A DNA stretch of 64,000 bases from Streptomyces sp. XD-27 (GTDB lineage: Bacteria > Actinomycetota > Actinomycetes > Streptomycetales > Streptomycetaceae): the NCBI RefSeq assembly GCF_030553055.1, contig NZ_CP130713.1, positions 3,906,001-3,970,000 of the forward strand. The letters are read 5' to 3'. Positions 58,180-64,000 of the stretch are shown in pieces. The translations under genes were made by a program, and so were the position numbers. Below the pieces are notes generated by a model. That model was given only the letters and a program-made list of their open reading frames with translations, did not search any database and had not been told where the DNA came from. The first letter of the stretch is position 1; each line of letters begins with the position of its first letter.

Positions 58180-59664
58180 GGTGGTCGGCGCGTAGCGTGC
58201 GCTGCCGGCGTGCCATTCGCGGTTGCCGGCCACCCAGAACCACGTCCCGGTCAGGAAGCGGCGCAGCTCCGGTGAGCCGGTGGCGGCGAGCGCGGCGGCC
58301 TCGGCCTCGAAGGTGTGCATCAGCTCGTCGTGGATCCGGACACTGCGCTCGACCGCTTCCTCCATCGAGCACTGGTCCTCGGCCGCGATCAGCATGGGCA
58401 GGCTGAAGTCCGTGGGGTCTTCCTTGCCCATCGAGTACAGGTCGTTCATGAGCACGGTCGCGGTGCCGGCCAGGTTGAAGGCGCGGCGCACCCGCGGATC
58501 GGAGAACTCGGCCATCGGCACCTCGTACCCGGCGATGGCGTCGACCAGCACCATGCACGGGATGAAGCTGTTCTCGTGCCGGTGCATCAGGTACTCCCAG
58601 ACCGGCGGCCTCAGGCCCTGCGTGTGCCAGTTCGCCTCCTGGTTGTACGCGACGAACATGATGGCCAGCTCGTGGCGGAGCCGGCGCACCTGGGTCGTCG
58701 TGGCGTACAGCAGGAGGTTGTCCAGGCAGGAGCGGAGCGCCCGCGCGACCGGGTCGTTCCGCACGACCCGTTCGAGCTGGGGCGCGTACCGCAGCGGGAG
58801 CTGGGCCTGGTCGATCACCGAGTGGCAGATCGCGAGGCGCTGGCCGAGCAGTTCGTGGCGGGGCTCCTCCACCTCGCAGTCGACGATGTGGTCGTCGACC
58901 GCCCACTCCGACAGCCCGCACTTCGCCGCCGCGAGCAGCCGGTCCGGGTCGTCCGTCTCGGGGTGGGCCAGCATCATCAGGCGCCCGAAGTTGGCCGAAC
59001 GGACCATGTCGAGCCGGCCAGGGTAGATCCCCACCTCCTCGGCCCACGCCACCAGCCGCTCGTTGACCGCCTCGCCCAGGGCGGGGTCGTCACGGACGGC
59101 GGGCGGGCAGTACAGCGCCGGCCGCGACGACGACCGGCTGCCGGCGCCGTCGGAGCTGTCCGTGCTGCCGGAGCCGTTGGTGCCGCCGGGGCTGCCGTGG
59201 TTGCCGGGGCTGCCGAGGCTGCCGGAGGAGCGCTCCCTGACCGCGAGGCGGGCGGCGGAGGTGCCCGGCCCCGTGGGCCCGCTGAGCACCGGGAGCCCGG
59301 CCGTGGCCGCTTCCGCGGCGGCCTGCTCCGTACGACCGCCGGGGACCGGGGGCTCGACGGCCGGCGACGGGATCAGGGCCCTGGCGGCCGAGGTGCCGAG
59401 CCCCGTGGGCCCCGACGGAAGCACCGGCGCGTCCGGTCCCGCCGGCTCCGGACGCGGGGCCGAAGCCGCGTCGGGAGCCGTGTTCGGAGCCGCGTTCGGA
59501 GACGCGTCGGGAGCCGTCTCCGCGACTGTTTCCGCGACCGTTTCCGACGGCGGCGCCAGCAGGTCCGGCCTCCCCGGGCGCGCCGGATCGGACAGCAGGG
59601 CGCCCACCAGGTCCGCCACCTCGTCGGTGGCCGCGACGGCGGACATCCGAGACAGCAGGGACAC
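58177..59664 (-). CDS. 2-methylisoborneol synthase with encapsulin-targeting N-terminus
   Basis: 495-residue class I terpene cyclase. It turns 2-methylgeranyl diphosphate into the earthy odorant 2-methylisoborneol. The metal sites are DDHIVD (257-262) and NDLYSMGKE (407-415). The first 180 residues are a disordered Pro/Ala/Gly/Ser domain containing the motif SGPTGxGTSAAR twice (84-95 and 128-139). Such motifs are likely the tags that load the enzyme into the encapsulin encoded just upstream. GTG 59664 follows AAGGAGGGCTG. Confidence 0.96.
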   Translation of the reverse strand: MSLLSRMSAVAATDEVADLVGALLSDPARPGRPDLLAPPSETVAETVAETAPDASPNAAPNTAPDAASAPRPEPAGPDAPVLPSGPTGLGTSAARALIPSPAVEPPVPGGRTEQAAAEAATAGLPVLSGPTGPGTSAARLAVRERSSGSLGSPGNHGSPGGTNGSGSTDSSDGAGSRSSSRPALYCPPAVRDDPALGEAVNERLVAWAEEVGIYPGRLDMVRSANFGRLMMLAHPETDDPDRLLAAAKCGLSEWAVDDHIVDCEVEEPRHELLGQRLAICHSVIDQAQLPLRYAPQLERVVRNDPVARALRSCLDNLLLYATTTQVRRLRHELAIMFVAYNQEANWHTQGLRPPVWEYLMHRHENSFIPCMVLVDAIAGYEVPMAEFSDPRVRRAFNLAGTATVLMNDLYSMGKEDPTDFSLPMLIAAEDQCSMEEAVERSVRIHDELMHTFEAEAAALAATGSPELRRFLTGTWFWVAGNREWHAGSARYAPTT

Positions 59665-59729
59665 CGTCTCAGCCCTCCTTCACTGGCAGCACTGACGGGA
59701 CTGGCGGCACCGGCGGGTTCTGGTGGCGC

Positions 59730-61160
59730 TCAGGCACTCGCACCGACCTCGGCGTTCTCGAGGATGCCGATCGCGTCGGGGACGAGGATGGCGGCGGAGT
59801 AGTAGGTGCTGACGAGGTAGGAGATGATCGCCTTGTCGTCGATGCCCATGAACCGCACGTTGAGGCCGGGCTCGACCTCGTCCGGGATCCCGGTCTGGTA
59901 GAGGCCGATGACGCCCTCGTTCTTCTCCCCGGTACGCATCGCGATGATCGACGAGGTCCCCTTGTCGGAGATCGGGATCTTGCCGCAGGGGAGGATCGGC
60001 ACGCCCCGCCACGCGGGGATGTGGTGGCCGTCGACGTCGACGCTGTGGAAGTAGATGCCCCGCTTGTTGCACTCCTTGCCGAAGGCCGCGATGGTCCGCG
60101 GGTGGGCGAAGAGGTACTGGGTGTTGCGGCGCATGGCGATCAGGTCGTCCAGGTCGTCCGGGGTGGGCGGGCCGGAGCGGGTCGGGATGCGCTGCTCGAA
60201 GTCCGTGTTGTTGAGCAGCCCGAACTCGGGGTTGTTGACCAGCTCGCGCTCCTGGCGCTCGCGCAGGGCCTCGATGGTCAGCCGCAACTGCTGCTGGGTC
60301 TGGTTCATCGGCTCGTTGTAGAGGTCGGCGACCCGGCTGTGCACCTTCAGCACCGTCTGCGCGACGCTCAACTCGTACTCGCGCGGCTTGAGTTCGTAGT
60401 CGGCGAAGGTGACCGGCAGCGTCGGCTCGCCGACGTGGCTGGAGAGGAACTCGATCTCGGCCTCGCCGGACTTGTTCGTCTTCTTGTGGCCGTTGGCGCT
60501 GAGCAGTTGGACGTGGGAGCGCAGCGCCGCGTACTGGTCGGCGACCGCCTTGTACGCGGAGTGCGGCAGCGTCAGGATCGTGGTGTGGGTCAGCGCGCGG
60601 GCCGTGAACTCCCACTTGCCGCCGGGGTCCTTCATCATCTGGCCGCCGAAGGCGTCGCCGTCGCCCAGCCGGCCCAGGATGGTCTCTGCCTGGTCGTACG
60701 CGCCGGTGCCGACCTTCTCCACCTTGCCGTGGGCGATCAGGAAGACGTGGTCGGCCTTCCGGCCCGCCTCCACGATGACCTGGCCCGGCTCGTACTCCTT
60801 CTGGACGAACTTCTCGGCCAGCGCGCCCAGCGCGGTGGCGTCGTCGAACCCTTGCAGCAGTGGCAGTTCGGCCAGCTCGGCGGGGATGACGCGGACCTTG
60901 GAGCCGTTCTTGTCGAAGGTCACCCGGCCGTCCCCGACGGTGTACGAGAGCCGCCGGTTCACCCGGTAGGCCCCACCGGGCACGTGCACCCACGGCAGCT
61001 TGCGCAGCAGCCACCGCGAGCTCTTCGCCTGCATCTGAGGTTCGGACTTGGTCGTGGTCGCCAGGTTCCGCGCCGCCTCGGTGCTGAGACTCAGCCGCGC
61101 CTGCTCCTGGTCCTGCGTCTGGGCCTTCCCCGCCGGGGCCGGACGTGTCTCCACTGCCAT
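59730..61160 (-). CDS. Family 2B encapsulin shell protein with cyclic-nucleotide domain (EshA-like)
   Basis: 476-residue HK97-fold shell subunit that builds a protein nanocompartment. The N-terminal arm (1-60) and E-loop segment ([22 protein letters not shown]) are interrupted by an inserted cNMP-binding domain (about 98-212: [39 protein letters not shown]). The A- and P-domain segments continue to the end ([54 protein letters not shown]). ATG 61160 follows GGAGAGAGG. The neighbouring cyclase is the expected cargo. The shell was earlier known as EshA. Confidence 0.95.
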   Translation of the reverse strand: MAVETRPAPAGKAQTQDQEQARLSLSTEAARNLATTTKSEPQMQAKSSRWLLRKLPWVHVPGGAYRVNRRLSYTVGDGRVTFDKNGSKVRVIPAELAELPLLQGFDDATALGALAEKFVQKEYEPGQVIVEAGRKADHVFLIAHGKVEKVGTGAYDQAETILGRLGDGDAFGGQMMKDPGGKWEFTARALTHTTILTLPHSAYKAVADQYAALRSHVQLLSANGHKKTNKSGEAEIEFLSSHVGEPTLPVTFADYELKPREYELSVAQTVLKVHSRVADLYNEPMNQTQQQLRLTIEALRERQERELVNNPEFGLLNNTDFEQRIPTRSGPPTPDDLDDLIAMRRNTQYLFAHPRTIAAFGKECNKRGIYFHSVDVDGHHIPAWRGVPILPCGKIPISDKGTSSIIAMRTGEKNEGVIGLYQTGIPDEVEPGLNVRFMGIDDKAIISYLVSTYYSAAILVPDAIGILENAEVGASA

Positions 61161-61413
61161 CGACTGCTTACCTCTCTCCGTTGCGTGCGTTGATCCGCGT
61201 GGCTCGTGGTCGGGCCGGGCTTCGAGCCGAGCGACCAGGCGGGATCACGTTCCGTAGAAAGTGGTAACGCATAGTCATCCACAGTCGTGCAAGGCGCGCC
61301 TGCCGCGGGACGGCACTCCGCCAAACGCCCTGCCCTGCCGCAGTCGTCGGCGTCAGGAGGCTGGAGGTTGGAGGACCAGACCGGCGGGTGTCGGGCACCC
61401 GGCGGGTCTCGGG

Positions 61414-61953
61414 TCAGCCGGTACGTCCGGAAGTCCCGCGGCGGTACGGGGTGAAGCCCTCCGCCTGGGTCGCCTCGTCCGCGACCCGGACCCCGTAGTG
61501 GTAGGCGAGCTTGCCGCCCAGGAATCCGGAGACGCCCAGCACGGCCAGGCTCACGGCGTTCAGCGTGAGCTGTCCCGCCGGCACGCTGCCCGACGGCCCG
61601 TCGCTCTGCCGCCACAGGAAGCCGGCCACATAGCCCGCCGTCACCAGCAGGTTCAGCGTCATGTGCAGCAGGCCGACGCGGAACGCGCGGCTGCCGGCCG
61701 GGATGACCAGCAGGTCCAGGAAGCCGACCACCGCCGCGACCAGGGCGCCGATCACTCCGATGGCCATCAGCCACATGGCTCCCCGGGACAGGAAGTCGGG
61801 GTCGTCCACGATGTGGGAGGCGATGTCGAAGACGAGGCTGCCCACCCAGGCGCCGATCGGCACCGTGACGAGGATCGGGTGGAAGGGATGCCCGTACGGC
61901 CCGGCGAGCACGGCGCTGACCGGCCGCTTGGCCTGCGGCGACGGCCCGTCCAT
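61414..61953 (-). CDS. DUF2231 membrane protein
   Basis: 179 residues with four hydrophobic helices: PFHPILVTVPIGAWVGSLVFDIAS, WLMAIGVIGALVAAVVGFLDLLVI, GLLHMTLNLLVTAGYVAGFLW, LNAVSLAVLGVSGFLGGKLAYHYGVRV. The HPxxV...H pattern is that of DUF2231, sometimes linked to haem or redox proteins. ATG 61953 follows GGAGGTGGT. The 253-bp gap 61161-61413 upstream of the encapsulin holds no gene. Confidence 0.88.
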   Translation of the reverse strand: MDGPSPQAKRPVSAVLAGPYGHPFHPILVTVPIGAWVGSLVFDIASHIVDDPDFLSRGAMWLMAIGVIGALVAAVVGFLDLLVIPAGSRAFRVGLLHMTLNLLVTAGYVAGFLWRQSDGPSGSVPAGQLTLNAVSLAVLGVSGFLGGKLAYHYGVRVADEATQAEGFTPYRRGTSGRTG

Positions 61954-62080
61954 GTGACCACCTCCACTGCTCCGCTGGTCTCGTCCCCATGCTGAGGCTC
62001 GCCGGGGAGTCCCGCGCGCTGGCGCCCGTGCCCGCGCCATCGGAGCCGCCACGGGAGCCCGCCCCGGGAGCCGGGCGTGG

Positions 62081-62824
62081 CTAGGCATCGCCGATGCGGA
62101 CGAGTGCGAGCGTGATGTTGTCGGGGCCGCCCGCGTCGATCGCGGCCTTCCACAGTTCGAACGCCGCGCGGCCGTCGTCGTGCACCCGCAGCAGCTCGCC
62201 GAGTGCGTCGTCCGGCACCGGATCGGTCAGGCCGTCGGAGCAGATCAGGTAGCGGTCGCCCACGGAGAGCCCGATCGTCGCCACGTGGGGCGTGACCGCG
62301 CTGAAGCCGGGGGTGCCGCCGAGGGTCTGGGTGACGATCGGCGTGGTGCGCTGCCCCGGGGCCAGCGGCGGGTTGTCGTCCACGCTCACCTCGCGGAAGC
62401 CGTCCCGTGTCGCGTCGTACACCCTGCTGTCGCCGACGTTGAACGCGAACAGCGACTCCGGCAGGACGACGGCGCCCGCGACCGTGGTGCCCATGGTGAC
62501 CAGGTCGGGATTGGTGTCGGCGGCCGCGTGGACGGCGCGGTTGCAGACGTTCACGGCGTCGCGTACGGCCTCTTCGGTGTCCAGTGACGGGCCGAGCGAG
62601 GCGAGCCGGCGGACGACCAGGGCGCTGGCGACATCACCGGCCGGCTGTCCGCCGAGGCCGTCGGCGACCGCGACGAGGAGCGGCGTGCCGAGGGGGAACA
62701 GCAGCGTCTGCGGGTTCTCCGTCACGGTGCCGCACAGGGTCCACGGCCCGACCGCGAGGCTGTCCTCGTTGCGGGCGCGGACCAGCCCGGGGTGGCTCAG
62801 TGCGCTGACGGCTACGTACGGCAT
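62081..62824 (-). CDS. PP2C-type Ser/Thr protein phosphatase
   Basis: 247 residues. PP2C motifs: RARNEDSLAVG (metal Asp), VAVADGLGGQPAGDVAS (DGxGG), GTTVAGAVV, FNVGDSRVYDATRDG, CSDGLTDPVPDD, AGGPDNITLALVRI (DN metal motif). It reverses Ser/Thr kinase signalling. ATG 62824 follows GGAAGTGGG; an upstream GTG is possible but would add a basic leader. No kinase is adjacent. Confidence 0.92.
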   Translation of the reverse strand: MPYVAVSALSHPGLVRARNEDSLAVGPWTLCGTVTENPQTLLFPLGTPLLVAVADGLGGQPAGDVASALVVRRLASLGPSLDTEEAVRDAVNVCNRAVHAAADTNPDLVTMGTTVAGAVVLPESLFAFNVGDSRVYDATRDGFREVSVDDNPPLAPGQRTTPIVTQTLGGTPGFSAVTPHVATIGLSVGDRYLICSDGLTDPVPDDALGELLRVHDDGRAAFELWKAAIDAGGPDNITLALVRIGDA

Positions 62825-63039
62825 CGGCGTGCCCACTTCCGCGCGACGGCGGATCCGTTCCTCCACCACCAGTGTGACGCGGCGGCCGTACGATCGGCGC
62901 CCGCTGATCCCTTCGCCATTTCCGTCGCGGCCTGTTGCTTCGCCGATCCCTTCGCCCATCGCTTCGCCGGGTTTGCCCGTGTGCCGTACGGGCGGACCAT
63001 GGAGGGAGGAACCGGCCCCGGCAGCGGGTGGGCAGCCAC

Positions 63040-64000
63040 GTGGACACCGACAGAGCGCTTGCAGCAGAGCTCGAAGAGCTTCAACGGCTTGAAGAGGAGA
63101 TCGCCTCCGGCGGCGAGGCGCTGGCCCGCGGCGCGTGGGCGAACGCGCGGGCGGCCTTTGAGCGGGCGTTGCACCGCGATGGGGACGCGCGGATGTACGA
63201 GGGCGGGGCCCCGCAGCGGTACAAGGGCGGCTCGCGGGCGGGCGCGGCATACGCGCGGGCGTACGAGGGGCTGGGCACGGCGGCGTGGTGGCTCGACGAC
63301 GCCGCCACGGCGACCGGGGCACGCACGCGGGCCTTCCGGCTCTACCAGGACGCGGGCGACCGCCGCAGCGCGGCCCGCGTGGCCACCGCCCTGGCCATGG
63401 ACCGGCACGCCGCGGGGGACGACACGGACGCCAGGGGGTGGCTGCGGTGGGCCCGGGGGCTGCTGGAGGGGGTGAGGGCGGATGCCGAGGCCGGGGCGGA
63501 GGCCGGGACGGCGTCCCGAGCCGGATCCGCCGCCGAGTCCGGCACCACGTCCGGCGCCGAGCCCGGCACGACATCCGGCACCGCGTCCGGGGCCGAGGCC
63601 GGGTGGCTTGCGGTTCGTGAGGCGCAGCTGGCGCTGGCGGCCGACCACGATCCGGAGGCCGCGGTGCGCGCAGCCACCGCGGCCGTGGCGGTCGGCCGGG
63701 CCTCGGCCGACCGTGATCTGGAGCTCCTGGGACTGGCCCATCAGGGGCTCGCCATGGTGGGGCAGGGCCATGTCGGGGAGGGGATGCGGCTGGTCGACGG
63801 CGCCGCGGCGGCGGCCGTCGCGGGCGAGATCCGGGACCCCGACGCGGCGGCCACCTGCTGCCGCTGTCTCGTGTCCGCCTGCGAGCAGCTCCAGTACTAC
63901 GAGCGAGCCGCGCGGTCGTGCCGGACCCTGCGGGACCTCGCGGCCCGCTCGCACCATCGGCTGATGCTGTCGATCTGCCGTACGCACGAGGCCGGGGTGC
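63040..64000 (+). CDS. TPR-like protein, N-terminal part (cut by right edge)
   Basis: An open frame of 320 residues running off the right edge. Helical repeats start with ALAAELEELQRLEEEIASGGEALARGAWANARAAFERAL, then AAYARAYEGLGTAAWWLDDAATATGARTRAFRLYQ and GWLAVREAQLALAADHDPEAAVRAATAAV. This TPR arrangement is typical of the N-terminal half of Streptomyces LuxR-type regulators (helix-turn-helix would be beyond the edge). A Gly/Ser/Thr/Ala repeat (AGTASRAGSAAESGTTSGAEPGTTSG) interrupts two repeats. The start is uncertain: GTG 63040 or GTG 63028. It is divergent from the PP2C gene. Confidence 0.75.
   Translation, partial: MDTDRALAAELEELQRLEEEIASGGEALARGAWANARAAFERALHRDGDARMYEGGAPQRYKGGSRAGAAYARAYEGLGTAAWWLDDAATATGARTRAFRLYQDAGDRRSAARVATALAMDRHAAGDDTDARGWLRWARGLLEGVRADAEAGAEAGTASRAGSAAESGTTSGAEPGTTSGTASGAEAGWLAVREAQLALAADHDPEAAVRAATAAVAVGRASADRDLELLGLAHQGLAMVGQGHVGEGMRLVDGAAAAAVAGEIRDPDAAATCCRCLVSACEQLQYYERAARSCRTLRDLAARSHHRLMLSICRTHEAGV

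Noticed and set aside
61161..61413. Promoter of the encapsulin operon
   Set aside because: TTGCAC and TATGCG-like words exist but their spacing does not fit a convincing promoter, so none is listed.

Overview
The window reads as Streptomyces chromosome: GC is very high, GTG starts are common, ribosome-binding sites are GGAGG-like, and it carries actinomycete marker families (an AfsA-type butyrolactone synthase with its receptor, an actinobacterial type VII secretion set, a WhiJ/AbaA-type trio, and a 2-methylisoborneol synthase beside a cyclic-nucleotide-domain encapsulin). No rRNA, tRNA or CRISPR array was seen. Almost every base is accounted for by about 55 protein genes.

Layout. 1-2.2 kb: a NarL-type sensor kinase cut by the left edge, a DUF998 membrane protein, and a 24-codon gene for ribosomal protein bL37. 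2.4-4.9 kb: a secreted beta-propeller/Ig-like protein and a small orphan. 4.9-10 kb: a GntR-TetR fusion regulator divergent from a flavin monooxygenase, a frameshifted coiled-coil/Mrr/TerD gene, and a PH-domain protein. 10-12.8 kb: a MerR regulator and a divergent XRE-cupin regulator/thioredoxin-reductase-like pair. 12.9-18.3 kb: a gamma-butyrolactone signalling locus with an AfsA homologue, two receptor-family TetR proteins, an SDR-like protein without the catalytic Tyr/Lys, and an IS701-like protein without its first catalytic Asp. 18.4-22.6 kb: an acidic orphan and a large STAND ATPase with 14 WD40 repeats.

22.6-35.7 kb: one long minus-strand type VII secretion island (two WXG100-like proteins, a DUF6507-like protein, a polymorphic toxin with a putative nuclease tip, an immunity candidate, EccD, a MinD-like ATPase, EccC and a DUF6177 protein). 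EccB, EccE and mycosin are not in the window. 35.8-41.6 kb: a lipoprotein, a WhiJ/DUF397/RsbW-like trio, a Ser/Thr kinase, and a cold-shock gene with a long leader. 41.7-44.9 kb: two paralogous lipoproteins with an OmpR-type response regulator and a kinase, resembling the sigE-cseABC arrangement but without a sigma factor. 45-49.5 kb: a PAS-GAF-phosphatase-ATPase protein, TerB, an ankyrin protein and an MmyB-type regulator.

49.9-55.8 kb: a DHA2 exporter, a BlaI/M56 sensor pair (M56 gene frameshifted twice), and an OtrA-like ribosomal protection GTPase with an overlapping leader ORF. 55.9-61.2 kb: a secreted lipase-like hydrolase and the 2-methylisoborneol operon (encapsulin shell, terpene cyclase, GPP methyltransferase). 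61.4-64 kb: a DUF2231 membrane protein, a PP2C phosphatase and a TPR-like protein cut by the right edge.

The three frameshifts in otherwise intact genes are each cured by adding one G or C to a G/C run. This looks more like sequencing error than gene decay.
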